In this document: piece by piece, positions 17,558 to 26,703 of the stretch
How the letters are laid out: each line of letters opens with the position of its first letter
How positions within the stretch are numbered: the stretch's first letter is position 1
Source: Marinobacter aromaticivorans
Lineage (GTDB): Bacteria; Pseudomonadota; Gammaproteobacteria; Pseudomonadales; Oleiphilaceae
Assembly (NCBI RefSeq): GCF_002806975.1
Contig: NZ_NIHD01000013.1
Span: 1-64,000 of the forward strand
Reading direction: 5' to 3'
Length of the DNA stretch: 64,000 nucleotides
Made by a program: the position numbers and the translations under genes
The notes under the pieces: model-generated
The model's database searches: none
Seen by the model: only the letters and a program-made list of their open reading frames with translations
Told to the model about the DNA's origin: nothing

Positions 17558-18115
17558 ATGGGTAATCGTCTTTCCAAGATCTACACGCGCACCGGTGACG
17601 ACGGCACTACCGGCCTGGCCGATGGTAACCGTATTGCGAAAAATGCTCAGCGTGTTGAGGCGATGGGGATGGCCGATGAGCTGAATTGCCATATTGGCCT
17701 GCTGATTGAAACCCTGGACAGCGATGATGACATGCTGGAGCCACTCCGGCGCATTCAGCACCACCTGTTTGATCTGGGTGGTGAATTTGCGATTCCAGGT
17801 AGCAAAGCGATCACCGACGATCACATCAGCTGGCTGGAAAATCTGCTGGATGAGCTGAACGGGCCCTTGCCGCCCCTGAAGAATTTCATCCTGCCCGGCG
17901 GCAGTCCTGCCGCGGCCCAGTGTCACCTGGCCCGTGCCGTTTGCCGCCGTGCAGAGCGTGTGGTGGTAGCCCTCAGCCATGAGGACTCAATCAATCCTCT
18001 GGGACGCCAGTACCTGAACCGTTTGTCCGACCTGTTGTTTGTAGCCTCAAGGGTATTAGCGCGCCGGGAAGGTGCGGAAGAGATTCTGTGGGATCAGCAA
18101 AAGTCTGGGATGTAG
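17558..18115 (+). CDS. cob(I)alamin adenosyltransferase, PduO type
   Basis: Transfers the adenosyl group of ATP to cob(I)alamin to make adenosylcobalamin. The 185 residues include the N-terminal IYTRTGDDGTTGLADG ATP-binding signature (residues 8-23). The family helical bundle follows, with RVEAMGMADELN and the late AVCRRAERVVVALS and NRLSDLLFVASRVLARR segments. TATCAGGAGCAG gives a good ribosome site. The gene lies 42 nt after panE and may be cotranscribed with it. Element B follows in its 3' region. Confidence 0.92.
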   Translation: MGNRLSKIYTRTGDDGTTGLADGNRIAKNAQRVEAMGMADELNCHIGLLIETLDSDDDMLEPLRRIQHHLFDLGGEFAIPGSKAITDDHISWLENLLDELNGPLPPLKNFILPGGSPAAAQCHLARAVCRRAERVVVALSHEDSINPLGRQYLNRLSDLLFVASRVLARREGAEEILWDQQKSGM

Positions 18116-18160
18116 CGCTCGCTACAACTTATAACTGCCTGAAGGCCTGCTCCAAAACCA

Positions 18161-18271
18161 GGTCAGGTAGCGGCATCAACTTCAGAAACTGTGCGGAGCC
18201 ATGGATGGCGGAGCCAAGCGTACACGGACGTATTCACAGCGTGTTTCTGAAATTGATGCCGCTACCTGACC
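18161..18271 (-). repeat. palindromic core-loop element B
   Basis: Arms of 29 bp (18161-18189 and 18243-18271) with one mismatch enclose a 53-nt core (18190-18242). On the minus strand the core reads GCTGTGAATACGTCC ... CGCCATCCATGGCTCC, nearly the sequence of element A. It fills the gap between two convergent genes, 45 nt past the adenosyltransferase stop and 8 nt short of the chemoreceptor stop. Confidence 0.92.
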
Positions 18272-18279
18272 GTCTTAAT

Positions 18280-20310
18280 TCAAACCTTAAACGCCTCAAC
18301 AAGCCTCTGCAAAGAAGCCGTCAAATCAGACATCTCCTGAGATGAAGCAAGAGTTTCTGTCGCATTAGAGGCCGTGGACGCACCCAGTTCACCAATGTGG
18401 GCAACACTGGCATTCACGTCTTTGGATACCGCTGACTGCTCTTCCGCAGCTTGTGCAATCTGGTGACTCATGTCCACAATCACCGAGATACCCTGGGCAA
18501 TCCGGCTCAGCGCTTCTGTTACCTCGCCGGATTTCTGCACGGTTGCCTGGGTTACGTCACGGCTGTTGGTCATAGCGGCTACCGCATCTTTCACACCACT
18601 CTGAAGCCGTGAAATCATGCCTTCAATTTCTTCCGTAGACTTGTGAGTGCGCTGGGACAACGAGCGCACTTCATCAGCAACCACTGCAAACCCGCGACCC
18701 TGCTCGCCCGCCCGGGCTGCTTCTATGGCAGCATTCAGAGCCAACAGATTGGTCTGCTCGGCGATGGCCTTGATTTCCACCAGGACCTGGCTGATATTGT
18801 CGCTGTCCTGGCTAACCCGGTTGATTACGTCTACAGCACCGGAAATTTCTGTTGCCAGGCGGTTGATGGTTTCCACCGTATCCGAAACCACGTCACGCCC
18901 GGTTTCAGTATCCTTCTCCGCTGCTTTGGCACTGTCTGCAACCCGGTGAGCACTCTCTGTTACCTCGCCGACTGCTTCAACCATCTGCCCCATGGCCTCG
19001 TTGATCTGGCCGCTTTCCGCCATCTGGCGCGCCACGGCCTCGCTGTTTGCCGTCGCCGTATCATTTACTCTTGCTGCCTGCTGATCAACCTCGGAGGTTG
19101 TCCGGCCAACAGACCGTATCAACTCGGCGATGCGATCGGTCATGTTGTTGAACTCGTCGGTCAGTTCACCAAGTTCGTCACGGTTATCAAGTGATATCCG
19201 GGTGGTCATGTCGCCTGCAGCCACCTTGCGGGCAGCTTCGCCGAACCGGTTGATCGCCGTGCGCACAGACATGAAGAAGCCAACATAGAGGTAAACAACA
19301 AACAATAGCACCAAAATCAACGCAACGACGATAAGACGGCGTTGGTTAACCTCCTGCTCCAGGCTGGCATCAAGATTGGCTTCTATTACATCAAAAGCGG
19401 CGTTTTTCAGTACCCCGTAGCCGGCCAGCTGCGCAGAAATGCGTGCGTCGTATTCCTGCCAGGATAATTCCAGTCGCATGGGTGTAATGATGTTCATATC
19501 AAGCAACTCACGAACATTCAGCAGGCTTTCATCAACTTTTGCGAATGCGCCGCCTGCCCGGGATGCCAAAGCAGGAGAAGCATCGGCTACAAGGGTAAGT
19601 GCAGGTGACAGCAACGAACTGTGATTGGTCAGGCCATCATAGATTTCATTAAGATTCTCACTGAGTGCGTAGCCTACCTGGCCGTCAACCAGTGCAAACA
19701 AGCCATACGAACGGGCACGCCCGATCATGCTGCGGGCCTCCGGCAAGGTTTCGCGAACCAGCCCCAGGATAAGCAGGTTTTCCCTTGAAGTACCCTGCCC
19801 CAACCCTGAACTCTCGATAGTAGCCGGGAGCAGTGCCAGCGCTTTCTGAACAAATTCGTGAAAATACTTGAACTGGGGATCAAAATTGGTCTGGTAGTTA
19901 TCATCACCACGTAGCTTCTGCCAGTCTGCCTTGAGGGCTTCTACCTGATCGGCCCAGGCTCCGGATACGTCAAAGGAGCGCCTTTCCGACGCCAGGCTGT
20001 CAAGAGTGGACTCAATTTCACCGGCGGCTTCATCCGATAGTGCCTTGAGAGCGCTTTCGTCCTTGGCCACTGCGGGCGCACGGTAATCCCGGTAATCCAT
20101 CGAAGCATCTACCAGACGATCAACCAGACGCAATTGCTCCAGTCCCTCCACGCTCCGGGTCATGGTATTAACCGAGCGGTTAAGCTCAGTCATCACAAGC
20201 CAGGACAATCCACCAATGGGTAAGAGGAAGAGAATGCTGATAAGACCGAACTTGTACAGCATCGGCAACCGGTTCATGAGTGTTACTGCGGGACTGATGA
20301 GTTGCTTCAC
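18280..20310 (-). CDS. methyl-accepting chemotaxis protein
   Basis: A 676-residue membrane chemoreceptor that signals to CheA through CheW. A first membrane helix (about residues 21-43, [17 protein letters not shown]) is followed by a large periplasmic helical sensor (about 45-320). A second helix ([20 protein letters not shown]), a HAMP domain and the long cytoplasmic signalling coil come next. The hairpin tip has the near-invariant [20 protein letters not shown]. There is no CheR/CheB-docking pentapeptide at the C-terminus (it ends in VEAFKV). No che genes are nearby, so the ligand cannot be told from context. Confidence 0.93.
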   Translation of the reverse strand: MKQLISPAVTLMNRLPMLYKFGLISILFLLPIGGLSWLVMTELNRSVNTMTRSVEGLEQLRLVDRLVDASMDYRDYRAPAVAKDESALKALSDEAAGEIESTLDSLASERRSFDVSGAWADQVEALKADWQKLRGDDNYQTNFDPQFKYFHEFVQKALALLPATIESSGLGQGTSRENLLILGLVRETLPEARSMIGRARSYGLFALVDGQVGYALSENLNEIYDGLTNHSSLLSPALTLVADASPALASRAGGAFAKVDESLLNVRELLDMNIITPMRLELSWQEYDARISAQLAGYGVLKNAAFDVIEANLDASLEQEVNQRRLIVVALILVLLFVVYLYVGFFMSVRTAINRFGEAARKVAAGDMTTRISLDNRDELGELTDEFNNMTDRIAELIRSVGRTTSEVDQQAARVNDTATANSEAVARQMAESGQINEAMGQMVEAVGEVTESAHRVADSAKAAEKDTETGRDVVSDTVETINRLATEISGAVDVINRVSQDSDNISQVLVEIKAIAEQTNLLALNAAIEAARAGEQGRGFAVVADEVRSLSQRTHKSTEEIEGMISRLQSGVKDAVAAMTNSRDVTQATVQKSGEVTEALSRIAQGISVIVDMSHQIAQAAEEQSAVSKDVNASVAHIGELGASTASNATETLASSQEMSDLTASLQRLVEAFKV

Positions 20311-20425
20311 ATTGGCGCTCTCTTTAAAACCACTGAGAAATAACTGAATCTATATTCTTTTTATCGACCAGGCATCAGGAAACTTGAGTTTTCTTTGTTG
20401 CTTTCATGTGTTGCTTTCCGGTTTC

Positions 20426-21313
20426 TCATACGATTCCGGCAATGACCAGCAAGGCCAGCAAGCATATCCACACCAGCATACTGCGGTTGAGCAGGTCTCT
20501 GACCGCGCTCAGGCTGCGACCGCCAAAACTCGCCCACTCGTCCGGGTGAATCCGGGAAAAGCGGGCCGGGTCAAGTGCATACCTGGTTAACGACCCATTG
20601 GCCGAAATCATAAGCAGATCAGAGGTGCTTTTTCGGATGCCTGCAATGGCTGGCCTGGCTTCTCCCAGCCAACCGGAAAGGTCACCCGCAATCCCGAACG
20701 TTACTGACAGCAGCCTGACCGGTATCCAGCTGACCCACTCGCAGGCTTTAAGGAACCTTGGCCTTGCAGCAGCCTGCGGCCACTGCTCAGACAGCGCCAC
20801 AAGCCCACGCACCAGAACGGCAAGGCCAATGCCGCCCACCACATACCAGAATGCTACGAGAAAGAAACGCTGAAACACCGCCAACAGCAGCGTCCGCGTC
20901 AGAGCGAGATGCATGGTTTCCGGTGAGGCAGCAGCACCCCGTTCGCTCGCCGGCAGGTGCTTCTGAATATGGTGCCATGCCGCCTGCATGTCACCTCTGT
21001 GCCAGGCTTCGGCATAGGGTTCAACCGACTGGCGCCAGCCTGGTGTACCCATTAACAGCACTAGCACGAGGATTTCGAGGGGATATGCGGCAATTCCCCA
21101 GCCATAGAATGCCAGGCCATAGACACTCAGATGCACCAGTACAGCAGGCACCGCCACCAGCACCAGGCCATTGCGAATATCCGATTCGCGCCCGGCTTCA
21201 GCAACACTGCCCTGATGAAACCAGCGCCGCCAAAGAGCGTCGCCCTCTAACGCATCGAGGCTGTCAAGGCGTCGCCGCACCATGTAGGCAATCAGAAACA
21301 CCACCAGTATCAT
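20426..21313 (-). CDS. ampE: AmpE-like inner-membrane protein
   Basis: A 295-residue membrane protein of the AmpE family, encoded directly downstream of ampD (the two abut with no gap). The predicted segments are near residues 48-65, 70-88, 145-170 and 275-294, with hydrophilic stretches between. In enterics AmpE is called a signal transducer of beta-lactamase induction, but its biochemistry is unclear. No ampC or ampR is seen in the window, so this pair probably serves peptidoglycan recycling. Confidence 0.85.
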   Translation of the reverse strand: MILVVFLIAYMVRRRLDSLDALEGDALWRRWFHQGSVAEAGRESDIRNGLVLVAVPAVLVHLSVYGLAFYGWGIAAYPLEILVLVLLMGTPGWRQSVEPYAEAWHRGDMQAAWHHIQKHLPASERGAAASPETMHLALTRTLLLAVFQRFFLVAFWYVVGGIGLAVLVRGLVALSEQWPQAAARPRFLKACEWVSWIPVRLLSVTFGIAGDLSGWLGEARPAIAGIRKSTSDLLMISANGSLTRYALDPARFSRIHPDEWASFGGRSLSAVRDLLNRSMLVWICLLALLVIAGIV

Positions 21314-21979
21314 CTACACAGCTCCTTTACGGGATAGTTCGCCACCGCCCTCGTCAGCCATAACAGAGCGCCGGAAATCCTGGAAATGACACCAGTCAAA
21401 CGCTGGCCCTGGGTCTGTCTTGCGACCGGGCGCAATGTCGCTGTGGCCGGTAATGCGATCGCTGGTTATCTCGGGCCAGGCTGCACTGATCACTGCCGAC
21501 AGTCTCGCCAGAGCGCGATACTGCTCCTGCGTATAGGGTATATCGTCTGCACCCTCCAGCTCGATTCCAATGGAAAAGTCATTACATTCTTCTACCCCCT
21601 GGAAACACGAACGCCCGGCGTGCCAGGCTCTGTCCAGAAAACTCACAAACTGCACCACAGAGCCATCCCGGCGAATCAGGGCATGGGCTGAAACCCGCAT
21701 ATTGGCAATTGTTGAAAAATACGGGTGCCCGGCAGGATTCAGGCAGTTTGTGAAAAAATCTTCAATGTGGCGCCCACCAAACCGCCCGGGCGGGAGGCTG
21801 ATGCAATGGATCACCAACAGATTTATGGAGACGCCGTCCGGGCGCGGACCATAGTTTGGCGACGGGCACCAACGGGCTGACGCCAGGCGGCCTGTCTGGC
21901 GGAGAATCTCTATCTTCTCCCCGCAAACCGTCGCAACAGGTTGATCGGAAGCTGAGTGACCGGAAGTTGTATCAGGCAA
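21314..21979 (-). CDS. ampD: anhydro-N-acetylmuramyl-L-alanine amidase AmpD
   Basis: A cytoplasmic zinc amidase that removes the peptide from 1,6-anhydro-muropeptides during cell-wall recycling and so keeps AmpR-type inducers low. Zinc ligands fit the His of VIHCISLPPG (about residue 58), the His of GHSDIAPGRKTDPG (about residue 185) and the Asp in the same motif. The segment NDFSIGIELEG is diagnostic. The 221 residues include an N-terminal extension of about 30 compared with E. coli AmpD. The annotated start is TTG, and the true start may lie further in, near ILRQTGRLASARW. Confidence 0.93.
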   Translation of the reverse strand: MPDTTSGHSASDQPVATVCGEKIEILRQTGRLASARWCPSPNYGPRPDGVSINLLVIHCISLPPGRFGGRHIEDFFTNCLNPAGHPYFSTIANMRVSAHALIRRDGSVVQFVSFLDRAWHAGRSCFQGVEECNDFSIGIELEGADDIPYTQEQYRALARLSAVISAAWPEITSDRITGHSDIAPGRKTDPGPAFDWCHFQDFRRSVMADEGGGELSRKGAV

Positions 21980-22051
21980 GATGATTCCATAGTTATCAGA
22001 GCATTACACTGTGGTTTGATTGAATCACAAAGTAAGGTCTGTTACCACGAG

Positions 22052-24373
22052 TCAATCCTTGCGGCTGCTACGCAGGTTATCGATGATGGATTCCAGCGCG
22101 CGGTCGAAAATAAGTCCGTCGTCAAGCATGCTGACAGCACCGCTTGCCAGTGCAACTGCCAGATCCTGGCGGTGGTATTCAGCAACCTTTGCACCGCTGC
22201 GATTGACAAATATGTACTTACCCGTGGCTTTGATAAATGCTGCCAGTTTACACCGCAGCTTGCTGTCATCACGGGTGAGCTCAATCCATGCGCCAACCCG
22301 GATGCTGTCCGCCTGCTCCAGCCAGTGTGGGGAAACCTCCTCTTCGGTATCTTGCGCCTCGGGTGAATGGTTTGATGCGCCTGAACCCATGGCAGCTTCT
22401 GCCTTTGCTGCGGCGGGTTGCACCCGGTCGGGCTCCTGCTTTTCAGCCTCCGGCTCAGGCGCAGGGGTTTGAGGGGTTTGGGAGGTTTCAGGGCGCGTGC
22501 CAGTATCCGGATGGGGGTCGGCCACCGTTTCCTCATGGTACAGGTCAGATGCCGGTCGTGACGGCGCTGTTGCCAGGCGCTGAAACACATCAACGTGTGC
22601 CAGCTCCAGGTCACGCACCGCCGCATCGGTTGCAAACGGATCCCAGGAGATTTCCTGAAGGGCCAAACGAAAATCGTCAACAATGGCGGGAATTGCCCTC
22701 AGCAATTCGCTTCGGGTTGAATGTTCCACGGGTTGTGGATCCACGCTCCACACAAGATGGCCTGTCAACTCACTGGCATCTGCCCAGCGCTCACTGTCTT
22801 CACCTTCCCGCAGTACCACCCACTGCAGGTATTTCATCCAGGCTTCGTTCAATATACCAAGAACAGACTCGGGAATATCCCGCCCGGATGTACAATCCTT
22901 CACTAATGACTCAGCAAGCTGACATGCCCGCTCCTGACGGGCTCTGCCTTCTTCCGCATCGCGCAGGCGCTGTTCTACCAGCTCCCGGCGACGGCGATCC
23001 AGATCGGTAAAATGAGTAAAGTCTTTCAGTAATTCTTCGAACAGCGACACATTGTTGGTAAATTCACTCAACACCCGGTCCACAACGGATTCAATTTTCT
23101 CCCGTAACGGATCGCGCTGGCCCTGACGTTTCTCGTTCCAGCCAATGGCTGATAGCGCAAGCTCATTCAAAAGCTTGCGTACCGGGTGCCCACCCCGGTT
23201 GAAAAAGTTTTTATCACTCAAGGCTACTTTCAACACGGGTATCTGAAGGCGCCCGATGAGTGCCTTCATAACCGGGTGCAACTGCCGGTCTTCCAGAATA
23301 AAATCGAACAGCATGGAAACCAGATTGATGACATCGCTGTCCACCTGGCCAATACTGGCTTTCTGGCCATTGGCCGCCTGAAGTACCGGCTGCAGTTGCT
23401 GGTCGAGAGAAACGACATCACTGCCTTCCCACCGGCCAAAGGAAGCCTGGGCTTCGCTGAGACGCGCCATGAGCATGTCGGTATCAAGATAGGCTTCGCC
23501 TGAGGTAACCGGCTCGGCTGCCATGCTGGAATTGCCCCTTTGGTGCAGGAGTGCGCTCAGCTCCGAGAAAGTTGCGTAGGAAAACCCGCCCGTTTCTCCG
23601 CTCGCATTGTGCCGAACAGAACTGGGAGGAACCGGCGCTGAGGTTGCGGACCGGGCACCTGAGCCAGCAGTTTCCGAACGGGGCATGGGCCGTTTTACGT
23701 CCGGCAGAACGCCCTCCGATACCAGCGTGCGATTCGCCTCCTGGTAGAAATCTCCAAGAGTATCCGCAAGCAGACGGTCAAACAGTTTGAGTACAACGAG
23801 TTTTGCCCGGATGTCGATATCAAGATCGGCACAAGCCTCCGCAACGCCACCGCAAATAACTTCGGGGCTGAGCGGCATCTGGTTGTCTGCCAGTTCAACA
23901 CCCGGTACCAGGTGATTCACCCGCATTGACAACAGCTGTATGGGAGCCTGATAACGACTGCGCAGTTTGTTGATCAGATTATCAATCGCAACCTGTTGTT
24001 CCAGGTCGGAATGCTCAACAAGGCTCAGAGAGTCCTGATCAACATCATCGAGAGCTCCCCCGGAATGCCGTGGGCGAAAACTGCCAATATCGTTAAACGC
24101 CTGGCTCACATATTGCAGAACTGAGACTGCCATGGCTTTGCGCCTTAGCCTCAACTCTCGCATGGCATCAAAATAAACGGTCTGATCGGTATTGGAACCG
24201 GCGCGATCCGCAAGTTCAAACAGTGCATCGTCAGCACGATCAAAAAAGCGACCGAGAACGTCTTTCAAGGACTGACCGGATGTATCACGAAGGCGAACAA
24301 GGGCCGGCGGCAGATCAAACCGCGAAAACGGTTTCTGGCCAGAAAAACTGACGACCTTATTGTCCTGTTTCAT
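22052..24373 (-). CDS. DUF1631 family protein
   Basis: A large 773-residue cytoplasmic protein of the DUF1631 family, which is sometimes mislabelled thymidine phosphorylase. It has no signal peptide or membrane segment. The central part is helical, and a low-complexity Pro/Glu/Ala-rich linker lies at about 620-680. A C-terminal compact domain (from about 690, SIRVGAWIELTRDDSKLRCKL) resembles a PilZ-like beta-barrel, but I do not see a clear c-di-GMP RxxxR motif. The start is ATG at 24373, which has GGGAG seven bases upstream; a GTG nine codons earlier has no such site. Divergent from nadC. The function is unknown. Confidence 0.75.
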   Translation of the reverse strand: MKQDNKVVSFSGQKPFSRFDLPPALVRLRDTSGQSLKDVLGRFFDRADDALFELADRAGSNTDQTVYFDAMRELRLRRKAMAVSVLQYVSQAFNDIGSFRPRHSGGALDDVDQDSLSLVEHSDLEQQVAIDNLINKLRSRYQAPIQLLSMRVNHLVPGVELADNQMPLSPEVICGGVAEACADLDIDIRAKLVVLKLFDRLLADTLGDFYQEANRTLVSEGVLPDVKRPMPRSETAGSGARSATSAPVPPSSVRHNASGETGGFSYATFSELSALLHQRGNSSMAAEPVTSGEAYLDTDMLMARLSEAQASFGRWEGSDVVSLDQQLQPVLQAANGQKASIGQVDSDVINLVSMLFDFILEDRQLHPVMKALIGRLQIPVLKVALSDKNFFNRGGHPVRKLLNELALSAIGWNEKRQGQRDPLREKIESVVDRVLSEFTNNVSLFEELLKDFTHFTDLDRRRRELVEQRLRDAEEGRARQERACQLAESLVKDCTSGRDIPESVLGILNEAWMKYLQWVVLREGEDSERWADASELTGHLVWSVDPQPVEHSTRSELLRAIPAIVDDFRLALQEISWDPFATDAAVRDLELAHVDVFQRLATAPSRPASDLYHEETVADPHPDTGTRPETSQTPQTPAPEPEAEKQEPDRVQPAAAKAEAAMGSGASNHSPEAQDTEEEVSPHWLEQADSIRVGAWIELTRDDSKLRCKLAAFIKATGKYIFVNRSGAKVAEYHRQDLAVALASGAVSMLDDGLIFDRALESIIDNLRSSRKD

Positions 24374-24456
24374 TGAGCGACTCCCGGTCAGGGCACGCAC
24401 GATGCCTGACCATAGATTAAAAAGTACTCTGATTACATATCATACGAGTTAGTCGC

Positions 24457-24508
24457 GTCACCTTGTGTCAGAATTTGTCACCTTTTGTGTAGACTGGATC
24501 CGGGTCAC
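24457..24508. repeat. GTCAC repeats upstream of nadC
   Basis: GTCACCTTGTGT (24457) and GTCACCTTTTGT (24477) are direct repeats 20 bp apart, two helical turns, and a third GTCAC occurs at 24504. They lie between the divergent DUF1631 gene and nadC, upstream of the nadC promoter candidate. They look like sites for a regulator bound on one face of the DNA; no known box is recognised. Confidence 0.4.
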
Positions 24509-24522
24509 AATTCCTGCAAAAT

Positions 24523-24551
24523 TTGGCGAAAACGCTGGCGCTCTATAGAAT
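24523..24551 (+). promoter_or_regulatory. candidate nadC promoter
   Basis: TTGGCG (24523-24528) and TAGAAT (24546-24551) are separated by 17 nt, a good sigma-70 arrangement. The expected start of transcription near 24558 gives a leader of about 44 nt to the nadC ATG. Confidence 0.6.
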
Positions 24552-24601
24552 CTGTCACCCTTGAACACTTCTGAACCCATTTGCCCCGGACACGTGGATG
24601 T

Positions 24602-25447
24602 ATGACCATGAATTTCACTGAACGCTTACGGCAGTCCCGAATTGAGGCAGTCGCCATGAGTCTGCGCGAAGACATCGGCGACGGCGATATAACCGCGCGT
24701 CTTATTCCGCTGGAAAAACAGGCAGCAGGGCGCGTTATTACCCGGGAACAGGCCACCATAGCCGGGCGCGAATGGGTGAATGAAGTCTTCCGCCAGGTAG
24801 ACGACTCAGTTTCACTGGAGTGGCTGGTGCAGGATGGGGAGTCTGTCTCCCCCGACCAGGTTCTGTTCCGTATAAAAGGAACCGCCAGAAGCCTGCTCAC
24901 CGCCGAACGGGCCGCACTGAACTGGCTCCAGACGCTCTCCGGTGTTGCAACAACCTGCGCAGGTTACGCTGCACAGGTGGCTCATACCGGTGTAAAGCTT
25001 CTGGACACCCGCAAGACTCTGCCAGGGTTACGTTTTGCCCAGAAATATGCCGTGACCTGTGGCGGCTGCCACAATCACCGGATCGGCCTGTGGGACGCCT
25101 TCCTTATCAAGGAAAACCACATTGTTGCGTGCGGCTCGATCGCTGATGCCATTACAGAAGCTCGCCGGATCGCGCCCGGCAAACCGGTAGAAGTCGAGAC
25201 AGAAACTATGGCGGAACTGGAGCAGGCTCTGGACGCCGGCGCCGATATCATCATGCTTGATGAGTTTTCCATGGAGGATTTACGGGCTGCGGTCGCACTC
25301 AACAAAGGGCGGGCAAAGCTGGAAGCATCCGGAGGTATCAACGCGGATACGCTGGTTCCCATTGCGGAAACCGGCATAGATTACATATCAATTGGTGCTC
25401 TGACCAAGGACGTCAGAGCCGTAGATCTTTCCATGCGCCTGGAGTGA
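24602..25447 (+). CDS. nadC: quinolinate phosphoribosyltransferase
   Basis: Converts quinolinate and PRPP to nicotinate mononucleotide in de novo NAD synthesis. The 281-residue product has the typical [11 protein letters not shown] start. [12 protein letters not shown] and [12 protein letters not shown] (about residues 135-146) are PRPP- and quinolinate-binding landmarks. [15 protein letters not shown] and the late LEASGGI strand of the barrel follow. ATG codons at 24602 and 24608 are both possible, each preceded by a weak GTGGA; a TTG seven codons earlier is unlikely. It is monocistronic, and the next gene is on the opposite strand. Confidence 0.95.
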   Translation: MTMNFTERLRQSRIEAVAMSLREDIGDGDITARLIPLEKQAAGRVITREQATIAGREWVNEVFRQVDDSVSLEWLVQDGESVSPDQVLFRIKGTARSLLTAERAALNWLQTLSGVATTCAGYAAQVAHTGVKLLDTRKTLPGLRFAQKYAVTCGGCHNHRIGLWDAFLIKENHIVACGSIADAITEARRIAPGKPVEVETETMAELEQALDAGADIIMLDEFSMEDLRAAVALNKGRAKLEASGGINADTLVPIAETGIDYISIGALTKDVRAVDLSMRLE

Positions 25448-25472
25448 TCGAGCAAGGCCGCAAGTGAACAGA

Positions 25473-25808
25473 TCATTGACCTGACAACAACTGGTCAAAA
25501 ACCTCAAGCTCCCGGATCAGCCCCTGCCCTGACTCCGGGCGCCCACGAAAGTACTCCTCAGCCATGGGCGCAATGCCGGACACCTCAGGCAGGGGGTGGC
25601 CGTTCTCAACAATCACCTTCATGCGCTCAAGAAATACAAACTGAACCCACTGCGTAAATGCCAGCGTGTCCAGGCAGAAAGGTTCAGTGCTTCTGAACGC
25701 GTCCTCAGGTGGACGCTGGCTCGCCCACATATCCAGCTTGCGAAGCTCCATTTCGATGCTCAGCAGGCAATCTGCAACCTGCCCTGCAATGTCGTCAGAA
25801 TATCTCAT
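25473..25808 (-). CDS. YqcC family protein
   Basis: A 111-residue helical protein of the YqcC family, with the recognisable central segment LAFTQWVQFVFLERM and a short WASQRPP stretch before it. Its function is unknown. It is encoded 12 nt after the ParA-like gene on the same strand, so the two are probably cotranscribed. No export signal is visible. Confidence 0.8.
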   Translation of the reverse strand: MRYSDDIAGQVADCLLSIEMELRKLDMWASQRPPEDAFRSTEPFCLDTLAFTQWVQFVFLERMKVIVENGHPLPEVSGIAPMAEEYFRGRPESGQGLIRELEVFDQLLSGQ

Positions 25809-25820
25809 ACCCCCTGCACC

Positions 25821-26618
25821 CTAATCTGCCAGAGGCTCCAGCTCTACCGTTTCACCATTCAATACACGGTACAGATCTTCAAACTGGGCCGTAAGCGGAT
25901 GTTTTGGCGCCATGTGAATCAGTGGTTGTCGGCTCTGGTGAGATTCTTTCATCTTTACCGAACTGGAAAGGCGCACTGGCAACACCGGTAATCCTTCTTC
26001 AATCAGTTCTTTTACCAGCTGCCTGGGCAGGCTGGCCCGGTGCTGGAACTGATTGGCAATAATACCCTCCACCACGAGATCTTCGTTATGGTCTTCCTGC
26101 AGATCGCGTATTTCATTGAGGATGTTATAAAGTGCCTGGCGCGAAAAATCGTCACAATCGAAAGGAATCAGGCAACGCTGAGCCGCGATCAGTGCTGAAC
26201 GGGTGTAAAAATTCAGTGCAGGGGCCGTATCTATGTAAATGGCATCGAAGGATTCCCCGAGTTTTTTCAGGGCTTCACGCAGCTTGTAGATTTTGTGCTT
26301 TGCTTCCAGCTTGCGCTCCAGAAAATCCAGCTCGGGGCTGGAGGGCATAACAAAGAGGTTCCTGAACGGCGAGGCATGGACGAACTCCTCGGGGCGGCGA
26401 TTAAACACCTTGAACGCAACCGTCTGTTCGAGCAGATCTGCCACAGTGTCCTTGAGTTCGCTGGCCGGTGTGCCCAGCAGGTAATGTGTCGAGTTACCCT
26501 GGGGGTCCAGATCAACCACCAGCGTGCGTTTTCCACGTGCCGCGCTGATGGCTGCCAGGTTGCAGGTAATACTGGACTTCCCTACTCCACCTTTCTGGTT
26601 GAATACTACCCGTCTCAT
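25821..26618 (-). CDS. orphan ParA family ATPase
   Basis: A 265-residue deviant-Walker ATPase of the ParA/MinD superfamily. The motif KGGVGKSS (residues 9-16) carries the signature Lys of the group. DLDPQGNSTHYLLG and IYIDTAPALNFYTRSAL are the Walker A' and B regions. There is no N-terminal helix-turn-helix and no parB-like gene or parS-like site nearby. It is therefore unlikely to segregate the chromosome and more likely positions another cargo. The gene lies 85 nt downstream of hda. AGGAG before GATATAGC gives the ribosome site. Confidence 0.85.
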   Translation of the reverse strand: MRRVVFNQKGGVGKSSITCNLAAISAARGKRTLVVDLDPQGNSTHYLLGTPASELKDTVADLLEQTVAFKVFNRRPEEFVHASPFRNLFVMPSSPELDFLERKLEAKHKIYKLREALKKLGESFDAIYIDTAPALNFYTRSALIAAQRCLIPFDCDDFSRQALYNILNEIRDLQEDHNEDLVVEGIIANQFQHRASLPRQLVKELIEEGLPVLPVRLSSSVKMKESHQSRQPLIHMAPKHPLTAQFEDLYRVLNGETVELEPLAD

Positions 26619-26703
26619 GCTATATCTCCGTCTGGCACTGTATTATTGAGCGCCTTATCGTTTAAAGGCCGCCTCTGCGTTTAGTTATGCCTGTCTTTTG
26701 TTG

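Noticed and set aside
18161..18271. Intrinsic terminators as an explanation for the palindromic elements
   Set aside because: No T-tract follows the arms of any copy in either direction, copy A is inside a gene, and the conserved core is not needed for termination.
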